In this document: positions 23,635 through 34,476 of the stretch, piece after piece
Layout of the letters: each line of letters begins with the position of its first letter
Numbering within the stretch: the first letter of the stretch is position 1
DNA from: Synanceia verrucosa
Lineage: Eukaryota > Chordata > Actinopteri > Perciformes > Synanceiidae
NCBI GenBank assembly: GCA_029721515.1
Contig: CM056567.1
Coordinates: 4,973,507 to 5,037,506, forward strand
Length of the DNA stretch: 64,000 bases
Reading direction: 5' to 3'
The notes under the pieces: model-generated
Told to the model about the DNA's origin: nothing
The model's input: the letters and a program-made list of their open reading frames with translations, nothing else
The model's database searches: none
Made by a program: the position numbers and the translations under genes

Positions 23635-25234
23635 CAGTCATGGAAAAAATTATTAGACCACCCTTGTTTTCTTCAATTTCTTGTTAATTTTAATGCCTGG
23701 CTCAACTAAAGGTACATTTGTTTGGACAATTATAATGATAACAACAAAAATAGCTCATGAGAGTTTAATTTAAGAACTAAGGATTATTCATTTTCCATGG
23801 TTTTCTTGATAATAACCAAAATTACTTAAATTCTTACATCAACAGCTATGGCATTGTACCGCCAAAAACACTACTTTTAAGCATTCCATGTTTTCTTTTC
23901 TGTTTGCTTTAAACACATGATACACACAAGAGTTAACACTTGATTGCATAACCATTGTTTTTGATGACTGCAGCCATGCGTCTTGGCATGCTCTCCACCA
24001 GCTTCTGACATTGTTCTGCTGTCACAGCAGCCCATTCCTGTTGGACAAATTCAAACAAATTTTCTTTGTTTTTGGGCTTGTGGTTCTCCATTTTGAGTTT
24101 GATGATTTTCCACAGGTTTTCAATTGGATTAAGATCTGGTGATTGAGCAGGTCAAGGCATGGTGCGAATGTTGTGGTTCTCCATCCAGGCTTTAACTGAC
24201 CTTGCCGTGTGGCAAGGGGCATTGTCTTGTTGGAAAATCCAGTCATTCGAGGCAGGAAAGAGTTTTCCAGCTGATGGAAGAAGACTGTTTTCAAGGGTAG
24301 TCCTGTACTTGACCTGGTTCATTCGGCCTTCACACAATTGCATTTGCCCTGTTCCACTCAGACTGAAACAACCCCAGATCATGACTGATCCACCCCATGT
24401 TTTACTGTAGGGGCAAGACAGTCTGGGTTGTAAGCTTCTCCAGGCTTCCTCCTAACCAGTAAGTTGGCTGGAGTGGGCATCAATTCAAAATTGGATTCAT
24501 CACTGAAGAGAACCTTAGCCCAATCATCAACAGTCCAATCCTTGTGGTCTCGAGCAAAGAGTAACCGGGCCTTCCTCTGCCTTTCATTGATGAAGGGCTT
24601 CTTGCGTGCTCTGTGTGACTTCAAACCAGCTTCAACAAGTCGGTTTCGAACTGTCCTTGCCGAGCAAGTCACATTTCTCGACAGTGCCCACTCATTTTAA
24701 GGTCCCTGGAGGTCTGACGACGATTCCTGACACAGGAACGGATGAGTGCACGGTCATCTCGTGGGGTAGAAAGACGCTTCCTGCCACGGCCAGGTAGCAA
24801 TTTGGTAGTGCCATGTTCAGCTTGTTTTTTTGTTGGAATGAACGGCTGTCTTGGAGATCTTCAGTTTTTCGCTACCTGTCTCTCACTCATGCCAATTTCC
24901 AGCAGTGCCAAGATGGCTGCCTTTGTTGCTTCACATAATTCTTTGTTTTAGGCATTATGTGAGAGCTGACAACTTCTGAGTTGTGCTACGGCTTGAATGT
25001 AAGCAGGAAACCACTCTAGGCCTTTGCATGTGCAGTGCTGCTTGTGACATGAAATGGCCTCTTATATACCCTGGGAATCAATTAAGCTTAAGAATGTCAA
25101 ATAGGACATAAAGTATTATGTGACCAGCTGCATTTTTGTTGTGTTCATTGTATTATACGCTTAGTGGTACCAGATATTAGAATGAACAAGAAATTGAAGA
25201 AAACAAGGTGGTCTAATAATTTTTTCCATGACTG
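23635..25234 (-). mobile_element. Tc1/mariner-type transposon with intact inverted repeats
   Basis: Exactly 1600 bp from CAGTCATGGAAAAAATTATT at the left to its reverse complement at the right. The terminal inverted repeats stay similar for roughly 50-60 bp (one single-base gap), and TA dinucleotides flank both ends, the expected target duplication for this superfamily. It encodes a broken transposase on the minus strand. It is inserted within a TA-rich satellite, which offers many TA target sites. Confidence 0.93.
23933..24955 (-). pseudogene. Broken Tc1-like transposase (DDE family)
   Basis: The minus strand runs from an ATG at 24955 (MPKTK...) to TAA at 23933 at the homologous end (NNGYAIKC). 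Recognisable parts are the N-terminal helix-turn-helix region, HKDWTVDDWAKVLFSDESNF with the first catalytic Asp (24379-24672), WIFQQDNAPCHTARSVKAW with the second Asp (24152-24382), and SPDLNPIENLWKI with the final acidic motif (about 24101-24150). It is interrupted by several frameshifts, including one just after the start, and by an in-frame TGA shortly before SPDLNP. It cannot make a full transposase as read here. Confidence 0.9.
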
Positions 25235-25262
25235 TATATACACGTGTATATATAGGTGTATA

Positions 25263-25306
<44 letters not shown>

Positions 25307-26034
25307 TATACACATATATATGTGTATATATATGTGTACAAAATATTCTGTGGGTCTAGAAATATGACTCAGAATAGGCAAAAACGCTGGAACAAGACAG
25401 TGAGTTAATAGTAAAAATTATTAATCATGCATTGGTTGCATGTTGTCACTGAACATTTTGCTTTTCATTATATATTAGGATGTTTATTAAAACCATTGTT
25501 ATGTCAATAAAGAGGATGATTTGGGCAGCATGTTTCCTCCTAAACATTAACTATTCTCTGTATGATATCATTTTGCATCCAGAGAACAGTTTCCACACAT
25601 ATTCAGCATGATGTGATGAGGAAATGGATGGCTCAGCGTGTTCTATGGGATGTCTTTTCCAGTAAAAGGTCAGTCTGTCTGTCACCTCGGCAACCCTCAC
25701 ATGTCACATTCATATTGACTGTGAAACCACAGACTTGCAGATTGATTATTGCTGACAGAGAAGTGACAGATTTATGAATCATTCAGAAGAAAAGGGGAAT
25801 CACTAAAAAAAAAACCTCTGAACTTCATTCAAGTCAGCTAAAAAAATGCTTGATAAGACTTATGAATTACAAACTCAGTGAAAATACAGTGTGCACAACC
25901 CTGCAGTCATGTCTTTTGTTTCAAAACATTTTTTTAACTAGCATCACCAGTTATACTGACATTTAACATTAAGTCATTTAACATCCAGTGTCTGTATCAT
26001 TCCAAGATTACCGATCATGTAGAATAGAAAAGTT

Positions 26035-26290
26035 TTTTATTCATGCCCCACTGGGGGAAATTCACCCTCCACAGCAGCATAGACAAGTTACAGACAAAAT
26101 GACTTAATGACTTAATAGAATAAGTAATAATATTGATAGAATAAATATTTATATTAAGAACCAAATAAAGGAAGAAAAATATGTATTATTATTATTAATA
26201 TGTTCAATTGCAAATGAACTGTTAATTAAACACAATTATCAGATGATAAAATGTGTTTTTGCTATGTGGATGTGACCTATAGAATAAAAT
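26035..26290 (-). repeat. Probable LINE 3' remnant
   Basis: Begins TTTATTCATGCCCCACTGGG, the reverse complement of the CCCAGTGGGGCATGAATAAA type of retroposon tail, then AT-rich sequence. Family not assigned. Confidence 0.4.
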
Positions 26291-27034
26291 AAAATGTTCC
26301 TCATTTCTTGATGATTCAAGTGAGCATAACACCTTAAGCTTTCTTACAAACACAATAAAAAGGCTCTGTAAGCACAAGTCATCAAACAATCACTATAAAT
26401 CCAATAAGTTTAAATCAAACTGCCAAAGATGAGACTTAATGAAAGAAAGGCAGCGCCTTGAGCTGCCTCTGTGTCTAACTAAGTAGAAGTTAGTGTGTGT
26501 GTGGCATGCAGAGGCTTGTCACTTTGCATCTCTACTGTGTGAGAGGTGTTTCCATGGACGAGCTGATAAATCACAAACTGTGCTGAAATCAGCACGTCTT
26601 CAGTAAACAACAGTAACACACTGAGGGAGGCATTCTTTGATTCCAAAGGGAGGAAATGAAACAGTGAAGCAAACACTTGTACGAGGATCTGGCCAGATTT
26701 GAGATGTGTCCGCTGGGAGCATGCAGTGGATTCTCCCTCCAACACACACCCTCTCTCTGGCCTATGATGTCATCGCTTCACTTTAAACAACAAAAAGTCA
26801 GGAGGAGGCATCAGGTGGTGCTTCACCTCCCCCTCCGACTCTCCAACCATCCATCTCTCCATCCCCACAGGGACTGACCCAAACACCCTCACTCCCATTC
26901 ATCCATCCACCTCATCCCTCCTAATGGAGCAGCTCTGTTCACTTTAGAGGCATAGTCACACCAGGGTTAAAAAAAAAACAAAAAAAAACTGGTGCAATCT
27001 TTTTTTCAGAGAAATCTATTAATTTCAATAGACA

Positions 27035-27310
27035 AAATAAGATAATCCTTTATTTGTCCCAACAATGGTAAAATTTAGTGTCACAGCAGCAAAGCACAAC
27101 CAGGGCCAAAATAAAAAAAAATAAGCAGCAGTGATATAAGTAGAAAAAAGTGTCAAAACAAAGTAGGAAACAAACGTGTCTTTGAAAAATATGTGCAGAA
27201 CTAATAAGTAATACAGATAAATAAGCACTGAATAAATATATAAAAAAGCAGCAGAGCACAAAAACTAAGTCAGCAAATGTATAACTTAAATGAACACTTT
27301 ATGTAATGTA
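27035..27310 (-). repeat. Probable LINE 3' remnant
   Basis: Begins AAATAAGATAATCCTTTATT followed by TGTCCCAACAATGGTAAAATT, typical of the reverse-oriented 3' end of abundant fish retroposons (GGGACAAATAAAGGATTATC on the minus strand). Family not assigned. Confidence 0.45.
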
Positions 27311-28711
27311 AGAAATACAATATCTAGATTATATACTGTTACTATAGTGTGTCAATGTCAGTAAGAAATTTAGTGTCACACTATTAATTTATGCAACTGT
27401 AAAATGAAATTTGACAAACCTCATTATGTGAGTGCTACCAAGCCTTTCACAGTGAAACATAATAATAATAATAATGATAATAATAATAAAGTTCATTCAT
27501 ATTTCATCTATACTGTCCCATGGTAACATGAATTCAAAAATCAGAAAAAGACCATTGATGAAGACAAGAGAGCTGCTGGTATCTCATGTTAGTGTCTAAA
27601 AGGTACTTAAATATATTAACATACTTAAATATAAATACACACACTAGATTTCAGAAATACTGTCCCAGCTGGTGTTCAGCAGTGTGACTCATTGCAGCGT
27701 GACTCGTGTACGGTTTGATTTCCTTGGAAGTATCTTTTCCAGAGATAATGTGGAGGCTGCTTTGGCGTTGAGGAAGATGTTTGTTTTATTTGGAGCCGGC
27801 GGTGAAGCTCAGGGGGCGACAGCAGCATCAGCAGCGCTGCTCACCTCTCCGCTGCTCACCATCTGTTTATCCTGTCGAACTTCCACAACTGTTACATAAG
27901 CGATCTACTGATCTCCACAGGGACACCGAGACTGGAGCAACATCTCATGTCTGAATCAGTTTGGTTGAATATAGTGGTAAATATCATCTAAACAACTTGC
28001 TCAGTGTTATTTTAGGCCAATATTAGACATTCTAGTAATTTCTGCTCTCCTTCTCTTAGGCCAGCAAGTTGTCTTAGATTTACTCTCTGGCTTCTGCTGT
28101 TTGTGCTCACACACAATGGGACCCATTGGTGACAGGAAGTGAGTGTGAATGCACTGAATAAGCACAGAAACGCATGCATGAGGGTGCATGTGTTGGTGCA
28201 GAGCCCTGCGCTGGGTCCAGGGCAGCAGGCAGGGACTGGATGAGCCGCCTCCTTGTTTACAAGTCAGTGTCACAGCAGCAAGATTGTCTCCCTGAGAGGC
28301 GACAACAGGCTGGCAAAGATTTGAGATTACATTCCTGGACGCCTGCGGAAAATCCAGCCTCATGTTCCATGTGAGGCAGCCGTACGCCGACCGTTACCAC
28401 GGAGAGCTGGACAGAAACGGGCTAAACAGAAGCAGAGCGAGGAGAGCGTTTGGGTTGTTTCACAAATGTCAAGAGGGTGAGAGAGTCATCGACGACTCAG
28501 AGCCTGAACAATGGAAATGGAAAGTGTTGTTAATGCGAATGCACTTAATGTAAAATGCAGCTGCGTCATGGGTTTAAATGGAAACCATTAACAGTTTCAT
28601 GTTAACAAACTAGAGCTCTTTATCCTCGGTTCAACTCATGTACAGACGGGGTTTGGGCTCTTTCCCTCGGAAATTAATTCAAAAGGATATTTCAGCTTTT
28701 CTAAGCGATAC

Positions 28712-28745
28712 CAGATATGTCCAAAAGTATGTGGACACCTAAACA
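28712..28745. mobile_element. Terminal fragment of a Tc1-like MITE
   Basis: ATGTCCAAAAGTATGTGGAC followed by ACC matches the terminal sequence of a common teleost Tc1/mariner-like family as I remember it. No second end was seen nearby. Confidence 0.4.
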
Positions 28746-30411
28746 AAGCTTTATATTGTTTGAGTTTATTCCTCAGTGAAATCATTTGTTACTTACTGCT
28801 TAGGTGCTGTGCAGATGTTATTCTGCTGTATTTCCTGGAATTGTGGGATAATTACTCACTATCATCCGTACACAATTTTTATTAAAGAAAAAACACTAGC
28901 CGTATATATCCCACTGGAGCAGAAACACGACATGTGACCTTATGATGACCAGAAAGTGGAAGCAAACATTTTCTGAGCTTGTTATGATATGATTAAAAAA
29001 AACCCCAGCAAAATAAGCATAAATAATAACATCTCTACGATTGTTTACATTGACTGCTGCAAACAGCTATCAGTCCAAATCCACGCATGTGATGGTCCTG
29101 ACCTCTGACCACTGAAGAGCTGAAACCTCTTTGTCTGTAAACCCACAACACTAATCCTGTGAGATCTCTATCTGATGACAGCACCTGTTATCCATCAATA
29201 CATGTCACGCTGCAAAGAGGCAGAGGTGAGGAGGCGCTGAGCAGGCAGACGCTCTCACAGATATTATCAAACACAGACACATCATGGAGGGTCTTATCTA
29301 TCTTTTTCTACCTGCGGCCCATTTCCCATACCGCCTCCACCTTCATCTCCATCCCTTTCCTCCTCCTCCTGCTCCTCCTCCTCGGCGTGTCCCTGCACAA
29401 CTCCCCATGGATTCCCAGAATATCTTAGATACATTATCGCACAGCAAAAATGAAAGAAGAGTGTGAACTCAGAGGAAGACACAACAACATCGCTCTGATT
29501 TCTGTTTTCTCCTTTTATCCAATCTTTGCCATCTATTCGGAGTACATATCCATCCTAGTACTTACTCCATTCTTATTTTTATTTTTAAAAGGCAATATAT
29601 TGTGCTGAATATATATTATGCTTGCACACATGGATCCTGAAACAAAGGGTCGCTAGATGATAACAGGGTCATGACAGGAAAAACATTTTCCTCCTCTGTG
29701 AAATCTTAGACCATTCATTCCACTAAAATCCTTCAAATGTAACAATTTGTCTATGAAAAATCACTATAACAGCTCACTGCTGTCATAATAAAAACTAAAG
29801 CATCACTGGTGGCCTGGGACTACAACAGAAGATCAGCTTTTAGTATATCTGCTACAATATATGTAATGTATGTGTAGCTTTGTGTACATTGTCAAATAAA
29901 TTAGGATAATAAAAATTGCCAGCTATAAAAAAAATTGCCTGAAGAATTTGAAAAGGAAAAAATATTGAAAAAATAATATTTTGATGGGAGGACTTGTCAT
30001 CACGAAGTTTTGAATGAACAGAGATAAAGCAGTGGTTAATTGTGTTTGGGTCTATATTTGATTGTGACATCATCCACTAAAGGATCACAATATGCCATAC
30101 AGAACACAAACAGAATAACTACAGTAAGCTCCCTCTGGGACCCTGAACAGAATAAAAAGAGCTCAGAAACAAAGTTCCCTCTCACCATGACATCACTAGG
30201 AAAAGTTCAGCTACTGATACGTTCATTATGAAAATAGTCCAGCAGGATTTTTCCATCAGTCACAACTCTTTCCCTTTGTTCCTCCCTCTCAATAGCAGTG
30301 ACATTTAGTATAGTTTTCACTCTCTTTCATTTTTAGAATCCAAAAATTGACATTATAAGGCATAGAGTGCTTGTCACTGAAACTTGTCACTGTACCCTGT
30401 AAAGTCCAAAT

Positions 30412-30868
30412 TACACCAATCAGGCATAACATTACGACCACATTCCTAACATTGTGATGGTCCCCCTTTTTCTGCAACAACAGCCCCATACACAAAAAAG
30501 CAGCAGTGATTCTCTGGTCTGTTGAAGATCAGACCACCAGGACCAGCCTTCACTCCCCACCTGCATCAGTGATCCTTGTCCTCTCATGACCCTGTCTCTG
30601 GTTCACCACTGGTCCTTCCTTGGACCACTTTTCATAGATCCTGACCACTGCAGACCAGGAACACCCCACCAGAGCTGCAGTCCTGAAGATGCTCTGACCC
30701 AGTCCTCTAGACATCACTGTTTGGTTCAAATCCTCACGCTGCAACAATTTTCCTGCTTCTAACGTCAACTTAAAGGTTCTTTTGATTCCATAAATCCCAG
30801 ATGCCATGATGAAGAGCTAATCAGTGTTGTTCACTTCATCTGCTGTCACTGCTCACAATGTTATGCAA
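30412..30868 (-). mobile_element. Deleted Tc1-like transposon with N-terminal transposase remnant
   Basis: The left end TTACACCAATCAGGCATAAC, then ATTACGACCAC, is the typical inverted repeat of another fish Tc1 family. The right end is degenerate (CACAATGTTATGCAATGATG). A minus-strand frame at 30550-30807 encodes the helix-turn-helix part of a transposase (RGLGQSIFRTAALVGCSWSA, then VVRIYEKWSKEG). The catalytic domain is missing, so the element is non-autonomous. Confidence 0.75.
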
Positions 30869-30930
30869 TGATGAAAATTATATTATTATACTTATTAAAC
30901 AATGATGAAAATTATATTATTATACTTGTC
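30867..30930. repeat. Tandem duplication of a 34-bp unit
   Basis: AATGATGAAAATTATATTAT and the following bases to ATACTT occur twice in direct succession (from 30867 and from 30901), beside the right end of the deleted Tc1 element. Confidence 0.85.
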
Positions 30931-31636
30931 CAACAACGTACATATATAAGGTCAAAGTTAAATAAATAAATACAAGTCAATTAAAGTGAGTGAACATTTC
31001 TGATTTATATTTTCAAAGGGAAGTTAACTTTAGCCAAGAGAATAAACTGCATTAAATACCAACGAGCGGAACAACATCAGCAGCATGACCAACAACATGA
31101 ATTCCTTTTCTAAAGACAGCACTTCAGTATAAACATACAACTGAATATGTGTTATAAATATACAGCTACGTCACTCTGTAGCTTTATGGACACTGCACTA
31201 ACCTACATAATAGCTAATTCTGATTGAGCATACATGGCACTGTCTTGTGATGGGACCAAACCAGGCCTGGTGCCAAAGCAGTGGGAAGAAATGAGCCCTT
31301 CCTTTCTACCTACCCCTCTATTTCTATTTCTATTCTACTCTAACTCCTGTCTAAGTTTCGAGACTGCAGGTTGCACTGTCACACTTAACATCTTCCTATG
31401 ATGGTCAGAAGGTCAAGTACTCAGAACCACCTCTGTTGCTGCTACAGTAGGGACCTCCAGGACCTGCAGCCAAGTACAGTACTGTGGGGTTGATAAACCA
31501 CCAAAGCCAGAAAATGTAGAGGTACAGAAAGTCCACAACTGCATCTACAAACACGCATATTACAGTAAACAACACCTGCACTGGTTACAGCCAGAGCTGC
31601 GTTGCTGGGTAACAGCATCATCAGTTCATGTACTCA

Positions 31637-32080
31637 CCTGTTTGAGCGTCATTTTGGAGATTGTGCTGTTCTCACTGCAGTATACCCACTGCTACCAGCC
31701 GCTATCCTCTTTAAGAAAGACATGCTGAAAAACACGCTTCACTGAAGGTAAAAAGTTCGCCATTAAATCCGGAAGTCACCGCAAGAGGAGTCATTGAGCG
31801 GTTAGCATGTAGCAATTAGCTAGACACGCACACACCTCTGGGTGATTTGGGTCGCGGGGCAGGTTGGTAGGCTGCTTAATTTAAGTGGATGCAACCTTAA
31901 TAACTAGTCCGAGATACATTAATTATAACCAGCATGACTTATGAGAACACGATCCTTACTTTTCTTGCACTGTTGTCTATTGTTTGGACTGTTTACTTTA
32001 CTAGCTAGCAGCGGGTAGTTGAATCGGGATCACTTCCGGAGTGTCAGCTGGGCGTGGCGTTTTGCTCTGCCCCCTAGTGG
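31637..32080. promoter_or_regulatory. Candidate bidirectional promoter of unassigned gene(s)
   Basis: Two ETS-type motifs face in opposite senses: CCGGAAGT at 31769-31776 and CACTTCCGGA at 32031-32040. CG dinucleotides are more frequent here than in the flanks. On the minus strand AAAATGACGCTCAAACAG at 31659-31642 ends in a strong GTGAGT donor at 31641, giving a potential first coding exon (M-T-L-K-Q). I could not find matching downstream exons. It could be a non-coding transcript start or an unrecognised gene. Confidence 0.4.
32069..32080 (-). promoter_or_regulatory. CTCF-type motif
   Basis: Reverse complement CCACTAGGGGGC, followed by AG, fits the vertebrate CTCF core consensus exactly. 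It lies 2.4 kb upstream of the cfap300 start codon. Confidence 0.55.
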
Positions 32081-34214
32081 TTACTTGTGGTGAAGTCACA
32101 TAGGCCTACACATAGAAAATAAAATTACATTTTAAAAAATACCCCCAAAAAATGCATTTCTTTGCTTTAACTGATGCTTATTTCTGCTTTTTAATCCATA
32201 GAGTTCGCCAAAAGAAAACCAGAAGCAGACGTCTGTTAAGAAAAATTGAAAAATGGCTGCAACTCCAGTCTATACATTTACTTTTTGACAGGAGAAGATG
32301 AGACAAGAAGATAAGAGACTAATTCTAAAGGCTGACCTCATGAAGTTGATGAGGTGATGACATGACTTTGACCTGGAGGCTTCTCTGAGTGGACAACTGG
32401 AGCCATGTTCAGTCTCTTAATTGTTTGAGTGACATTTGGGGATAGGAAGCCCAGCCAGTGTTGAGGTCAGATAATACGGTTGTGTCTGGAAACACGATCA
32501 GTTCACTTATCAACCAGCAGAGACACAGGTGAATGAATATTGACATTTGTGAACATAATCTATTGTGCTGGTCTGAGTGGACAGACAGGATCCTAGTTTC
32601 TGCATGTTTCTCATATGCTTTTATGATCCTCCGTGTGTGAAACAATTGGACAGTTTTCCATTTTGTTTTGTTATTTACCAGGCAGTAGTTTGGCAATCAG
32701 AGGTTATAACTTCAGTGTTGTGAGTTTATTCCTCTACACTACACTGTGTGGAGAGCATTTGGACACTAGTGAAAGGTATAGCATGCAACTGTCATCATTC
32801 AGCATGTTCAGTATTGAATCTGCTTAACTGGCATGGAAACGTGATCACAGACAGCAAATCACAGAAGCAGAGTTGTTTTATTCCTCTGCAGCAAACATTC
32901 CTCAGCTGTTACTTCTTCTCCTGCCTGCCACACTTTTCAGTTTGGATCCTGATAGCTCTAATGAGCATGAATCAAGTGCAATTACCACAATGGCTTGACT
33001 CAATTATGTCAGGCTACATAGCCTGGCTGAACGGTATCAAAACATTAATTTGGCACAATTTTCTCTCTTTCACACAGTCACTCTTCTTTGGGCTGAAACA
33101 GCTGGATTCAGCTCCATCGTTGGCTCATCACACAGCCTCTGCATTAGACCTGTCACTGTCTAGACACACTGCCTTATCCCGGTCTGTTTCCATCATGACA
33201 TGATGAATGTTTGAATACAGTTCAGTTTATGTCCAGTTATCATCACTATTTTAAGGATGGTCTAGTAATAAACATATGAATTTACATCGTGCATTTTATC
33301 TACAATCTGCAACTTTTATTTTGAAATTAAAGAGACTACCTGGTTACATTATCGTGACTTGGCTCTCCTCATGGAGAATATAAGGGTCCGGGCGTCTTAT
33401 ACTGGAATGTGGATCAAAGGCATCCCACATCCTGCCACCATCCTGGAATGCAGGGAATGAAAAGAGTTTTTGAGCCAGGATAAAACAAATATTTGTAGGG
33501 ATCTGTAGGGAGTTACATGATCTAGTTGGAGAGAGAATCCTATGTTTGAGCATTTGCAGAATATCATCCTTAACTGGTGAGAAGCTGCAGTGTTCTCTGG
33601 ATGTGATGAAAAAAAAATCTGTGAGGTTGATAGTAAAACAGACATTTGCCCTTTTTGATCCTGAAGCTCAGGTGTTCCTGTCAGATTGGATGTAATTTAA
33701 GAGTTGTTCGAAACATCTGGAAATACATCTGCACTCAAATAAGAAGTACATATTATACTGACACACAATAATGTGACAGATGAGAGGTGATGTAAGAAAA
33801 AAGAGAGAAGGCAGACAGAGAGATTAGAGATAGAAATGATGGACAGGAAATAGCGCATTGATTAATAAAGACAACGGGGTAAATTCTAGTCCTCATAAAC
33901 ACCTTATTTATAAAAGTAACAATGACCTGCTCTCTCATGTTGTGACACAATCCTGCTGTAAGGCAGGGAAGGAACAGAGGAAAAAAACACAACAAACCAG
34001 TTATGAAAAGCAGGACAAGGATGCTCTCTGGTGGCTGAGGCCGTCATGTCGCCTCTCCTCCTTATAGACTGTAATTAAAGCAGCTTAACGTTTATTCGCT
34101 CATTAGTCAATGAGGACAAACAGGAGACAAAACGAAGCAAAAATAAACTGCAAGTCAAAAGAAACGACGTTAGCTTTTTTTACGTTAGCTTACTGAAAAG
34201 GAACGCTAGCCACA
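32081..34214. other. Region between the ETS promoter and the cfap300 promoter
   Basis: No gene recognised. A 151-codon plus-strand frame at 32748-33203 shows no domain, repeats or splice structure that I can support. Confidence 0.5.
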
Positions 34215-34228
34215 AGCCGCTAGCGTCC

Positions 34229-34476
34229 GTTACCTAGGCAACAAGCAAACCAATCTTCTGAGATGGTGGAAATAGTAAGAGCTACCACTCCGTCATATTT
34301 CCGAGTAACCTGGCACGAACAGCCCAGACTGGGCGCTGATTGGCTGTTAGTGATCGCTCTGGCCGCTGATTGGCCTGTAAACTCCTACAGATCTGCTACC
34401 TGTTTTTGAGCAGCAGTGAGTCTTCACTGCTTTGCTTGTTGCGGGTTCAGCAAAAACTGAAAGAAAGAGTAGAAAC
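34229..34476 (+). promoter_or_regulatory. cfap300: cfap300 promoter with RFX X-box and paired CCAAT boxes
   Basis: GTTACCTAGGCAAC at 34229-34242 is a near-perfect palindromic X-box (GTnRCC...RGyAAC), the site used by RFX factors at ciliary genes, 235 nt before the ATG. Two inverted CCAAT boxes (GATTGG) have their ATTGG cores at 34339-34343 and 34369-34373, spaced 30 bp apart, fitting NF-Y, a frequent RFX partner. There is no TATA box. The arrangement fits the expected ciliary regulation of the downstream gene. Confidence 0.75.

Larger units (their letters stand above)
23344..25409. mobile_element. TTAA-type element with expanded satellite core, split by a Tc1 transposon
   Basis: The left end (TTTGAGTGCCATCGATGTAT) and right end (GTGAGTTAA) match the repeat at 10503-10927. 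Between them the usual interior is replaced by long AT-rich arrays of ACGTATATATACGTGT-type units: 23360-23520 and 23563-23634 on the left, 25235-25345 on the right. A unit TCTAGACCCACAGAATATTT at about 23533-23552 recurs in inverted orientation near 25341-25360, so the two arms form a large imperfect palindrome. The Tc1 element occupies the middle. Confidence 0.6.
25410..30411. other. Intergenic, repeat-rich stretch
   Basis: No gene recognised. It holds two probable LINE/SINE remnants in reverse orientation (26035-26290 and 27035-27310), AAT-type simple repeats near 27460-27488 and a Tc1-like terminal sequence near 28712. The open frames at 27672-28553 and 29159-29482 have no recognisable domain. 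Confidence 0.5.

Noticed and set aside
23299..23709. Frames made of Tyr-Ile-Tyr-Thr repeats
   Set aside because: Translation of the ACGTATAT satellite.
32748..33203. 151-codon plus-strand frame
   Set aside because: No recognisable domain, and no splice or start evidence linking it to cfap300 or to the ETS promoter.
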